From NCBI GenBank assembly GCA_021654635.1, contig AP025179.1:3224001-3288000 (forward strand): a stretch of DNA of 64,000 bases, in the 5' to 3' direction. Positions 56,097 to 64,000 of this stretch are shown piece by piece; the first letter of the stretch is position 1, and every line of letters begins with the position of its first letter. Position numbers and translations under genes: made by a program. The notes beneath the pieces are model-generated. The model ran no database searches, was not told the DNA's origin, and saw only the letters and a list, made by a program, of their open reading frames with translations. Source of the DNA: Mycobacterium kiyosense. GTDB taxonomy: Bacteria > Actinomycetota > Actinomycetes > Mycobacteriales > Mycobacteriaceae.

Positions 56097-57158
56097 CTAG
56101 TGCCAGCGCAACAGTACGAGTTCAGAGCAGAAGCCGGGCCCCATCGCCAGCATCAGCCCCTGGCTACCGCTGGGCGGTCGCTTCTCGATGGTGTCGCGCA
56201 GGATGTGCAGCACCGACGACGACGACAGGTTGCCGATGTCGCCGAGCGAGCGCCACGTCAGCTCCAGCGCCTCGGGCGGCAACTGCAGGGTGTCGGTGAT
56301 CGCATTGATCACCTTGGGCCCGCCGGGGTGGCTGACCCAGGCCGCGATGTCGTCCTTGGTCAGATCATGCGTGGCGAGGAAGCCTTCGACGTCCGCGGCC
56401 AGGTACTGCTCGATCAGGTCCGTCAAGTCGGGTGAGAGCCGCAGCCGCAGACCGGCCGAACTGACGTCCCAGCCCATGATGTGCAGCGACTCGGGGTAGA
56501 GGCGGCTGCGCGAGTCGACGATCCTGGGTCCGCTGATCTGCAGCTGTTCGGCTCGCCGGTCACCGACGGCTACCACCGCGGCGGCGCCGTCGCCGAACAG
56601 CGCCGACCCGATCAACCCGGATACGGTCGGCTTGATCGCCGGATAGGTCAGCGAGCACAGCTCGACCGAAATCAGCACGGCCACGTCGTCGGGTGCGCCA
56701 CGCAGATAGTCGTGCAACCGGCCCACACCGGCCGCCCCGGCCACACAGCCCAACCCGAACAGTGGCATCCGCCGCACGTCGGGCCGCAGGCCAAGCCTGC
56801 CGGCAATCCGGGCATCCAGCGACGGAACCGCCACGCCGGTAACCGTCGTGGTGATGATCAGGTCGATGTCGTCTGGCTGCAGTCCCGCCTCGTTGAGCGC
56901 CCCCATCAGCGCTTCGATTCCGAGGTCGACAGCCTTGTCGATGAAGATCTCGTTGGCGTCACCGAAGTCGGTGAGCGCCGGGTACTGATCCAGCGGCAAC
57001 ACGAAGTGCCGCCCGTTCACCTTCGCTGACTTGTGCAGCTTCCGGACGATTTCCTCGTGCTCCTTGAGACCGGGGAACTCGACGAACAAATCGGTGATCT
57101 CACTCTGGCTGTATCGGTGTGGTGGCAATGCACCAGATACACCTGCGATGACGCTCAT
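56097..57158 (-). CDS. pks11: Type III polyketide synthase (Pks11-like)
   Basis: A 353-residue chalcone-synthase-fold enzyme, the size of M. tuberculosis Pks11. The catalytic triad is Cys in [16 protein letters not shown], His in [14 protein letters not shown] and Asn in [13 protein letters not shown]. Family members extend long-chain acyl-CoA starters with malonyl units to alpha-pyrones or resorcinols. It is 140 bases downstream of the KS-AT-ACP gene on the same strand, so a type I product may be its starter. Cyp139, next to pks11 in H37Rv, is missing here. Confidence 0.9.
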   Translation of the reverse strand: MSVIAGVSGALPPHRYSQSEITDLFVEFPGLKEHEEIVRKLHKSAKVNGRHFVLPLDQYPALTDFGDANEIFIDKAVDLGIEALMGALNEAGLQPDDIDLIITTTVTGVAVPSLDARIAGRLGLRPDVRRMPLFGLGCVAGAAGVGRLHDYLRGAPDDVAVLISVELCSLTYPAIKPTVSGLIGSALFGDGAAAVVAVGDRRAEQLQISGPRIVDSRSRLYPESLHIMGWDVSSAGLRLRLSPDLTDLIEQYLAADVEGFLATHDLTKDDIAAWVSHPGGPKVINAITDTLQLPPEALELTWRSLGDIGNLSSSSVLHILRDTIEKRPPSGSQGLMLAMGPGFCSELVLLRWH

Positions 57159-57204
57159 GCACCTGCCTCATTCAGTTAGTCGCCGGCCAGTCCGCCCCGA
57201 TCAG

Positions 57205-57223
57205 ACTCCCCAAATCGGGGAGT
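57205..57223. promoter_or_regulatory. Inverted repeat between the KS-AT-ACP gene and pks11
   Basis: ACTCCCC-AAATC-GGGGAGT is a perfect seven-base inverted repeat with a five-base loop, 47 bases before the pks11 ATG. No U-tract follows on the minus strand, so an operator or processing hairpin is more likely than a terminator. Confidence 0.4.
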
Positions 57224-57298
57224 TTAATGGGCGTTCGACTGCATCGCAAAAACGACCGCTATTCAACACCTGTCTTATTTGGCCGGGATTCGGGGTGA

Positions 57299-60200
57299 TC
57301 AGCCATTGTCTCCATCGCCGTCTAAAGTCATCGCAATTAAATCGTCGGGACTCAGCGAATCGATGTCGTTGTCGCTCATTGAGTGTTCTGACGTGGCCCT
57401 ATCCGTTCGCCCCGCCAACAACAATAGTTTCTCGAGTAGTCCGGTCCTGCGCAGTTCCGCGATGGGTATATTGCGCAGCTCCGACCAAATTCTTTCGTTT
57501 TCGGGCCGATTATCATAATGGTCGCTCAGCTGATCGCAGAGATGGTCGGCCAGCGCCGTTGGAGTCGGATAGTCGAAAATCAGTGTGCGCGGTAGCGACA
57601 ATCCGCTCAGCGCACTCTCCGCCCTGAGCCGGTTGCGCAGCTCGACACCGCCCATCGAGGTGAACCCGAGGTCCTGAAAGGGCCGCTCGGGATCCACGTC
57701 GCGGCCACTGCCGTGACCCAGGACCGCAGCGGCGTGCCCACACACCAGGGCGATCAGCTGACGACGCCACTGGGCGGGATCGAGATGTTGCAACCGTGCG
57801 GCCACGGGCTCGACGGGATGCTCGACCACGCTGTCACCGGCCGTCAGCCAAAACCTTTGCCGGGCAAAAGCATACGTGGGTAGGTCTACGCGCCGACAAC
57901 TCAGCCCGTCGAAAGTGGCCGCCCAGTCGACTTCCACACCCGCGGTGAACAGTCGCGCCGCCGCGGTCAGCACCGCGTCGACTTCGGGAACGCCGGCCGT
58001 CAGCGTCGCAACCGAAACCTCTTGCTCCGCGGTCAATCCGGCGCCCGGACCCACCTCGATGAACGCCTTGGCGCCAAGGCCCACCACGGTCGACACGCCG
58101 TCGCTGAACCGCACCGGGTTGCGGATGTGCTCGGCCCAGTACCGGGCCGAGCCGTAATCCGCGCCGGCCAGCTCCCCGGTGACATTGGACACCAACGGGG
58201 TCCGCGGGCGATGCACCTGCAGGTCTGCGAGTCGCCGGGAGAATTCGTCGACCATCGGCTCCATCAGGGCCGAGTGGAACGCGTGAGACACGGCCAACCG
58301 GCGTACCCGCCGTCCCTGTTCGGCCAATTGCTTGGCCACCGCACCGACCGCGTGCTGCGGTCCGGACAACACTACCGAGTCGGACGCATTGACCGCTGCC
58401 AGGCTGACCTGCGCGCTCATCAGCGGCGTCACCTCCGCTTCGCTCGCGGCGACGGCGACCATCGCACCGCCGGCCGGTAATGCCGCCATCAGCTTGCCCC
58501 GCTGGACCACCAACCGCGCGGCATCCGCGAGCGACAACACTCCCGCCGCGTGGGCCGCGGTGATCTCCCCTACCGAGTGCCCCATCACGAAATCAGCTGT
58601 GACGCCCCAGCGGCACAGCAGTTCCGCCAAGCCGACCTGCACCGCGAACAGGGCCGGCTGAGCGAACTCGGTGCTCTCCAACGCCGCCCCGTCACTGCCC
58701 CAGATAACCTGCCGCAGCGGCGATCTCAGATGCAGGTCGAGTTCGTCGGCAGCCCGGTCGAAGGCCGCCGCGAACGCCGGAAAGCGTTGGTAGAGCCCGC
58801 GGCCCATGCCCAGGTACTGCGACCCCTGCCCGGGAAACACGAACACCGTCTTGCCCAGCGATCGGGCCTGGCCGGCCACTACCCCAGCCCCCGGCGCCCC
58901 GTCTACCAGTCCGGCCAGACCGTCCGTAATGCGCTTACGGTCGGCGGCCACGATCACCGCCCGGTGCTCGAACACCGTGCGCGTGGTGGCCAACGACCAA
59001 CCCGTATCAGCAATTCCGAGCGTCATAGCCTCCTCGGCCAGCCGGCGTGCCTGCCCGCTCAACGCCTCCGCTGACCGGGCGGACACTACCCACGGCACCA
59101 TCACCCCGGTATCTGATTCGGCGGCAACCACTTTGGCTTTCGGCGCCGGTTCGACGATCACGTGTGCGTTGGTGCCGCCCATACCGAAAGATGACACCCC
59201 GGCCACCCGCTCATCATCGGTCCAGGGCGCCAACGCGGTGTTGACCCGCAGTCCGGCTCCGGCGACATCACCGGCGGGTTCGTCGAAGTTCAGGCTCGCC
59301 GGCAGCGCCGTATTCGCCACGGCGAGCACCGTTTTGAGCAGACCGGTGATACCCGACGCGGCGCCGGTATGCCCGACATTGGTCTTGACCGACCCGATGG
59401 TCAGCGGGCGGCGCCGCGGACCGAACACTTCGGCCAAGGCACTGACCTCGATGGGGTCCCCGACCCGGGTGCCGGTCCCGTGCGCCTCCACATAGTCGAC
59501 CTGCGCGGGGTCCAGCCCCGCATCGGCCAGCGCCAGCCGTATTACGTCGGCCTGCGCAGTCGCCGACGGGACCGTGAGGCCCGGGGTCTCACCGCCCGCG
59601 TTCCCGACAGCGCTGCCGGAAATGATTGCGTGGACCCGGTTTCCGTCGTCCAGGGCAGCGCCGAGAGGTTTGAGCAGGACCAAGGCGGCACCGTCACTTC
59701 GCACATAACCATCCGCACGCGCGTCGAACGCGTAGGTGTGGCCCGACGGCGAGAGAGCGCCGAATTCCATTTCCAGAGACTCGATTTCGGCCGCCAAATT
59801 GAGCTGGACGCCGCCGGCTACCGCCATCGAGGCCGTTCCGGCCCGGAGCGCCTCGGCGGCCAGGTGCACCGCGACCAACGAGGACGACTGCCCGGAATCG
59901 ACCGTCAGGCTGGGACCCCGCAAGTCGAAGCAGAACGAAACCCGGTTGGCGATCATGCCCCGGCTCAGCCCACTGAAGGCGTGGTGGCCGACCTGATCGA
60001 GGCCGTGGCGCGTCGTCAGCAATGCGTAGTCGTCGTTCATCGCTCCGAGGTAAACCGCGATCGGTTGCCCGCGGATATCTTTCGGGACAAGGTAGGCATC
60101 TTCGCAGAGTTCCCAGGTCAGTTCCAAAGCCAGCCGCTGCCGCGGGTCCATCGCGGCAGCCTCACGCGGTGAGACGTTGAAGAAGCCGGCGTCGAAATCG

Positions 60201-60334
60201 GCAGCGTCGGCCAGTGCGCCGACGATCTCACGGCCATCCTGCAGCAACTGCCAGAACGCGCGCGGGTCGGCTGCGCCGGGAAACCGGCAAGCCAGCCCGA
60301 TGATCGCGATGTCTTTTCGCCGCACGGCTTTCAC
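57299..60334 (-). CDS. pks9: Type I PKS, KSQ-AT-ACP (Pks9-like)
   Basis: A 1011-residue single module: KS (about 8-425), AT (about 515-820), ACP (about 885-960), then an acidic tail. The KS keeps both His (EAHGTGTRVGD, GSVKTNVGHTGAASG), but the nucleophile region is VDSGQSSSLVAVH with Gln 149 (CAG at 59888-59890) instead of Cys. This is the KSQ type that decarboxylates malonyl-ACP to make acetyl starters. The AT has GHSVGEITAAHAAG and HAFHSALME, the malonyl-type signature. The ACP is LGFTSMGGVEL with the phosphopantetheine Ser. Length and place match Pks9 (Rv1664). Confidence 0.9.
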   Translation of the reverse strand: MKAVRRKDIAIIGLACRFPGAADPRAFWQLLQDGREIVGALADAADFDAGFFNVSPREAAAMDPRQRLALELTWELCEDAYLVPKDIRGQPIAVYLGAMNDDYALLTTRHGLDQVGHHAFSGLSRGMIANRVSFCFDLRGPSLTVDSGQSSSLVAVHLAAEALRAGTASMAVAGGVQLNLAAEIESLEMEFGALSPSGHTYAFDARADGYVRSDGAALVLLKPLGAALDDGNRVHAIISGSAVGNAGGETPGLTVPSATAQADVIRLALADAGLDPAQVDYVEAHGTGTRVGDPIEVSALAEVFGPRRRPLTIGSVKTNVGHTGAASGITGLLKTVLAVANTALPASLNFDEPAGDVAGAGLRVNTALAPWTDDERVAGVSSFGMGGTNAHVIVEPAPKAKVVAAESDTGVMVPWVVSARSAEALSGQARRLAEEAMTLGIADTGWSLATTRTVFEHRAVIVAADRKRITDGLAGLVDGAPGAGVVAGQARSLGKTVFVFPGQGSQYLGMGRGLYQRFPAFAAAFDRAADELDLHLRSPLRQVIWGSDGAALESTEFAQPALFAVQVGLAELLCRWGVTADFVMGHSVGEITAAHAAGVLSLADAARLVVQRGKLMAALPAGGAMVAVAASEAEVTPLMSAQVSLAAVNASDSVVLSGPQHAVGAVAKQLAEQGRRVRRLAVSHAFHSALMEPMVDEFSRRLADLQVHRPRTPLVSNVTGELAGADYGSARYWAEHIRNPVRFSDGVSTVVGLGAKAFIEVGPGAGLTAEQEVSVATLTAGVPEVDAVLTAAARLFTAGVEVDWAATFDGLSCRRVDLPTYAFARQRFWLTAGDSVVEHPVEPVAARLQHLDPAQWRRQLIALVCGHAAAVLGHGSGRDVDPERPFQDLGFTSMGGVELRNRLRAESALSGLSLPRTLIFDYPTPTALADHLCDQLSDHYDNRPENERIWSELRNIPIAELRRTGLLEKLLLLAGRTDRATSEHSMSDNDIDSLSPDDLIAMTLDGDGDNG

Positions 60335-60341
60335 GTCGCGC

Positions 60342-63300
60342 TCATGGTCCGAGGTCGTCGATCAGGGCGCGCAGCCGGTCGGTGAGCTGGTTCTTCTCCT
60401 CGGCCGTCCAGTCCGGTCGATGGATGAGCAGGTCCAGTTCGCGGGTGAGGTCCTCGACGCGGTCCGGCTTCGCGAACTGCTCTGCCGCCGGTGGCGCGTT
60501 GGAGTCGAGTTCACTGGCGAGGTGTTCGGCCAGCGCAGCCGGTGTCGGGTAGTCGAAGATCAGGGTCGGCGAAAGTGTCAGTCCGGTGGCGGTTTTGAGC
60601 CGGTTGCGCAGTTCGACTGCGGTCAGGGAGTCGAAGCCGAGCTCTTGAAAAGCCTTGTCCGGCTCGATGTCCACGGCGGTGGAGTGCCCCAACACGGTGG
60701 CGGCGCTGCCGGATATCAGCTCGGTGAGTTCCCGCTGCCGCTGCTCCGGCTGCAGCGCGTACAGACGTGTTATGAGGCCTGTCGTGGCCACTGCGCGGTC
60801 AGTGGTCTCGATGACGCGGCGGGTACGGCGGGTGGCCAATTCGCGCCATAGCGGCGGTAAGTCGGTGTCAGCGGTCAGTGCAGTGGTGTCCAGCCTCGCC
60901 GCGACGGCCACGGGCCGGTCGGCAAGGAGGGCGGCATCAAGCAGATCCAGTGCCTGCCCAGTGGGCAGCGGCGATAATCCGACCTGCTTCATCCGGGCCA
61001 GGTCGCGGCCGCCGAGGTGGCGGGTCATCGCGCTTTCCTGCTCCCACAGACCCCAGGCGATCGACAGGCCGCTCAGGCCCTGCTGGCGGCGATAACCGGC
61101 CAGGGCGTCCAGGAAGGCGTTGGCGGCGGCATAGTTGCCCTGACCGGGGCTGCCCGCGATTCCGGCCAGCGACGAGAACATCACGAACACAGCGGGATTC
61201 GTCCCGCTGGTCAACTCGTGCAGGTTCCACGCCCCGTCGACCTTGACCCGCAGCACCTCGTCCAGCCGCTGCGGGGTCAACGATGTGATCACCGTGTCGT
61301 CGAGGATTCCGGCGGCATGGAAAACCCCTTTGAGGGGGAACTCGGCTGGTATCCGTGCCAGGAGCGTAGCCGCTTCGGCACGGTCGGCGATATCGCACTG
61401 CGCGAGAGTAACTCGCGCTCCGGCCTGCTCGATTTCCGCCGTCAGATCAGCCGCCCCCGCGGCCTGTCCACCCGAGCGGCTGACCAAGACCAGGTGGGCG
61501 ACGCCGTAGTGGGCCACCAGGTGGCGGGCCACCGCCGCACCGGCCATCCCGGTGCCGCCGGTGATCAGCACGCTGCCACCGGCCAACGGGGACTGCGCCC
61601 CGGCTGGGCCGTCCGGGCCGGAGGGCAGGGTGAGCACCACCTTGCCGACATGACGAGCCTGGCTGACGAAGCGGTAAGCCTGCCGGGCGCTGCGAACGTC
61701 AAACGCTCTGACCGGCAAGGGTTTCACCGCGCCGGCGTGCAGCAGGTCCAGCAAGTCGGCAAGCATCGCGGCGATGCGGTCGGGTCCCGCCTCCATCAGG
61801 TCGAACGCTCGGTAGGCGACGCCTCCGTACCGGGCGGCGACGGATTCAGGTTCGCGGATATCGGTCTTGCCCATCTCGATGAATCGCCCGCCCGGCGCCA
61901 TCAGCCGCAGCGACGCGTCGGTGAATTCGCCCGCCAGCGAGTTGAGCACGACATCCATCCCCGTCCCGCCGGTGGCGGCCGCGAACCGCGTCTCGAACTC
62001 CAGGGATCGGGAATCGCCGATGTGAGCGTCGTCGAAATCCAACGTGCGCAACACATCCCACTTGCCGCGACTGGCTGTGACGAACACCTCGCAGCCCCAG
62101 TGCCGGGCCAGCTGCACGGCAGCCATGCCGACCCCGCCCGTGGCCGCATGCACCAACACCCGCTCACCGGCCTTGAGCCCGGCCAACTCGCGCAAACCAT
62201 ACAGGGCCGTCAGGAACACCACCGGAACCCCGGCGGCCGTGTCCATCGACCAGCCGGCCGGAACCGCGACCACCATCCGTTGATCAACCACGGCTTCGGG
62301 CGACACCACACCCAACAGGCCCAACACCGTGTCGCCGACGGACAATCCGGTCACCCCGGGACCGACCTCGACGACGACTCCGGCGCCCTCGGCACCCAGC
62401 TGACCGCCGCCGGGATACATGCCCAGTGCCACCAGTACATCCCGGAAGTTCACGCCCACCGCACAGACGGCGACGCGCACCTGTCCGGACCCCAAATCGA
62501 GCGGCTCACTGTGCAATGCGGCGACGTCGTCGAGGGTGCCGCCGTCGCCGACACCCAACCGCCACAAGCCATCCGGCAACGTCAGCACCGACGATTCGTC
62601 GGCCCGGACCAGCCTGGGGCCGTAAACCACACCCGACCGAACCGCCAATTGCGGCTCCGCACAACGCAACGCGTCCTCGATCGCCACCGAGCCATCGGTG
62701 TCCACCAGCACCAATCGGCCCGGATGCTCGGCCTGCGCGGACCGCACCAACCCCCAAACCGCGGCACCGGCCAGGTCGACGATGTCCTCCCCACCCGCCG
62801 ACACCGCTCCGCGAGTCACCGCGGCCAGCTCGCCCGGTCCGTCGCCAGTCAGGTGTTTCTGCACCGCTTCCAAAGCCTGGTGGACGGCAGCCGACACGGT
62901 CACCGGATCCGACTCCCATACGGTCAGATCGGCGGGAGCGGCAACGACGTCGCGTTCCGACGGCGACCACACCACCTCGAGCAACCCGCTCGCCGAAGCC
63001 GCGCCCGACGAGATCGCCGCCGACAGCGCCTGCGCGGATACCGGGCGCACCACCAATTCCCGCACCGACAGGACCGGCAATCCCGACGAATCCGCGAGCT
63101 CCACCGACACCGAGCCGCCGCCGGTGGGCGCTATCCGAACCCGCAGCCGGGTGGCACCCGTGGCGTCCAACGACACGCCCTGCCACGAGAACGGCAGGGC
63201 CAAGGGGCCGTCGCCCGCAATCAAGATCCAGGTGTGCAGGGCGGCATCCAGCAGGGCCGGATGGATTCCGAACCCTGCCACGCTCACGCCGTGGGGCGCC

Positions 63301-64000
63301 GCCAACTCGGCGTACACCTCGCGCCCTCGCCGCCACGCCGACCGCACGCCCTGAAACGCCGGCCCGTATCGGTAGCCCCGCCCGGCCAACTGCTCGTAGA
63401 CCGCCGACACATCCACCGCCGCGGCCCCGACCGGCGGCCACGACGACAAATCGGCGCCACTTCGGATGCCACCCGCCCGCAACGTCCCCTCGGCGTGCAG
63501 CACCCACGAATCACTCTCTCCCGCAGCGGAATAGACCCAGACGCTGTGCCGCCCGGAATCGTCGGCGGCGCCGAGCAGCACCTGTATCCGCAACCCACCC
63601 GTCGCCGGCAACGCCATCGGCGCCAGCAGCGTCAATTCCTCGATCACCGGTGCACCCACCTGGTCGCCGGCGCGCAGCACCAACTCCGCGAAACCGGCTC
63701 CCGGAAACAGCGCAACCCCGCTGACCACATGATCGGACAGCCAGCCCTGGGTAGCGGTCGAGAGCCAACCGGTCAAAATCACGCCGCCGCCATCGGCTCG
63801 CTGCACCGCCGCACCCAGCAGTGGGTGGCCGATACCGGACAGCCCGGCGGCGCGCAACGATGTGGGTCCCACGCCCAGGTCGGTCAACCAGAAATGCTTG
63901 CGGTCAAAGGCGTACGTGGGCAATGCCACGATCTGTGCGTCCGATCCCGCGAACGTCTCGCGCCAGTCCAACCGCAGGCCCGAAGTGAACAACTCCGCAA
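60342..64000 (-). CDS. Type I PKS, DH-ER-KR-ACP part (Pks8/17-like; runs off right edge)
   Basis: The frame is open to the right edge; about 1219 codons are visible, beginning at the end of an AT domain ([11 protein letters not shown]). Counting from 63992, the order is DH (about 55-330; [23 protein letters not shown]), ER (about 480-800; [36 protein letters not shown]), KR (about 830-1020; [40 protein letters not shown]) and ACP (about 1130-1200; [15 protein letters not shown]). All look catalytic, so the module fully reduces its product. In H37Rv the same stretch is split into pks8 and pks17; no split is visible here. Seven bases separate it from pks9. Confidence 0.9.
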   Translation of the reverse strand, partial: AELFTSGLRLDWRETFAGSDAQIVALPTYAFDRKHFWLTDLGVGPTSLRAAGLSGIGHPLLGAAVQRADGGGVILTGWLSTATQGWLSDHVVSGVALFPGAGFAELVLRAGDQVGAPVIEELTLLAPMALPATGGLRIQVLLGAADDSGRHSVWVYSAAGESDSWVLHAEGTLRAGGIRSGADLSSWPPVGAAAVDVSAVYEQLAGRGYRYGPAFQGVRSAWRRGREVYAELAAPHGVSVAGFGIHPALLDAALHTWILIAGDGPLALPFSWQGVSLDATGATRLRVRIAPTGGGSVSVELADSSGLPVLSVRELVVRPVSAQALSAAISSGAASASGLLEVVWSPSERDVVAAPADLTVWESDPVTVSAAVHQALEAVQKHLTGDGPGELAAVTRGAVSAGGEDIVDLAGAAVWGLVRSAQAEHPGRLVLVDTDGSVAIEDALRCAEPQLAVRSGVVYGPRLVRADESSVLTLPDGLWRLGVGDGGTLDDVAALHSEPLDLGSGQVRVAVCAVGVNFRDVLVALGMYPGGGQLGAEGAGVVVEVGPGVTGLSVGDTVLGLLGVVSPEAVVDQRMVVAVPAGWSMDTAAGVPVVFLTALYGLRELAGLKAGERVLVHAATGGVGMAAVQLARHWGCEVFVTASRGKWDVLRTLDFDDAHIGDSRSLEFETRFAAATGGTGMDVVLNSLAGEFTDASLRLMAPGGRFIEMGKTDIREPESVAARYGGVAYRAFDLMEAGPDRIAAMLADLLDLLHAGAVKPLPVRAFDVRSARQAYRFVSQARHVGKVVLTLPSGPDGPAGAQSPLAGGSVLITGGTGMAGAAVARHLVAHYGVAHLVLVSRSGGQAAGAADLTAEIEQAGARVTLAQCDIADRAEAATLLARIPAEFPLKGVFHAAGILDDTVITSLTPQRLDEVLRVKVDGAWNLHELTSGTNPAVFVMFSSLAGIAGSPGQGNYAAANAFLDALAGYRRQQGLSGLSIAWGLWEQESAMTRHLGGRDLARMKQVGLSPLPTGQALDLLDAALLADRPVAVAARLDTTALTADTDLPPLWRELATRRTRRVIETTDRAVATTGLITRLYALQPEQRQRELTELISGSAATVLGHSTAVDIEPDKAFQELGFDSLTAVELRNRLKTATGLTLSPTLIFDYPTPAALAEHLASELDSNAPPAAEQFAKPDRVEDLTRELDLLIHRPDWTAEEKNQLTDRLRALIDDLGP

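Noticed and set aside
62426..63724. A 432-codon Pro/Arg-rich open frame antisense to the PKS
   Set aside because: Composition typical of a shadow frame; opposite strand encodes intact DH and ER domains.

Overview
The window is a GC-rich (roughly two-thirds G+C) actinobacterial chromosome segment. It is almost certainly from a slow-growing, non-tuberculosis Mycobacterium. The evidence is gene order: read right to left, the window follows the M. tuberculosis H37Rv order pks8/17-pks9-pks11, split ABC-F gene, Rv1683, Rv1684 to Rv1688, tyrS, lprJ region, Rv1691 to Rv1693, tlyA, nadK, recN, steA, mctB, pyrG, nudix, xerD, Rv1703c, parA, scpA, scpB, pseudouridine synthase, cmk, der, and finally gabD2 (Rv1731). 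Other support comes from F420- and mycofactocin-type enzymes, many GTG starts and four-base stop/start overlaps. I cannot name the species.

Layout. 1-2.5 kb (minus): genes for the dipeptide osmolyte N-acetylglutaminylglutamine amide. 2.6-6.7 kb (plus): an F420-type oxidoreductase, GabD2, a secreted M15-like protein and a cyclic-nucleotide-binding protein with a probable DNA-binding tail. 6.7-10.6 kb (plus): an iron block (IdeR-like box, feoA, feoB, NifU-like protein, tiny membrane peptide, DUF3253, thioredoxin-like). 10.6-18.2 kb: an orphan ParA, a Ddn-like protein, a GT1 glycosyltransferase, a large cyclase-ATPase, a small exported protein and a PAP2 membrane protein. 18.4-24.2 kb: a five-gene oxidoreductase/sulfotransferase operon (three SDRs, one of mycofactocin type) with a divergent LysR regulator. 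24.3-25.2 kb: tRNA-Pro and a broken PD-(D/E)XK nuclease gene.

25.2-45.5 kb is a conserved housekeeping block, mostly minus strand and tightly overlapping: chromosome segregation (ParA, ScpA, ScpB), ribosome biogenesis (Der, pseudouridine synthase), nucleotides (Cmk, PyrG, NadK), DNA repair and recombination (RecN, XerD), division and copper (SteA, MctB) and TyrS. Between tyrS and a DUF732 gene lies a 306-base gap with strong hairpins, at the place where M. tuberculosis has the sRNA G2. 45.6-54.1 kb holds a BASS transporter, Mpg, an ABC exporter with its TetR regulator, Trm112-like and Rv1683-like proteins, and a 13E12-family HNH gene with a perfect SOS box over its start. 54.3-64 kb holds an ABC-F ATPase, a type III PKS and two type I PKS genes; one has a KS with Gln in place of the catalytic Cys.

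At least eight genes, including normally indispensable ones (nadK, parA, tlyA), are broken by single-base indels, several in G/C or A/T runs. Most of these look like sequence or assembly errors, so I report each gene as one feature spanning the break.
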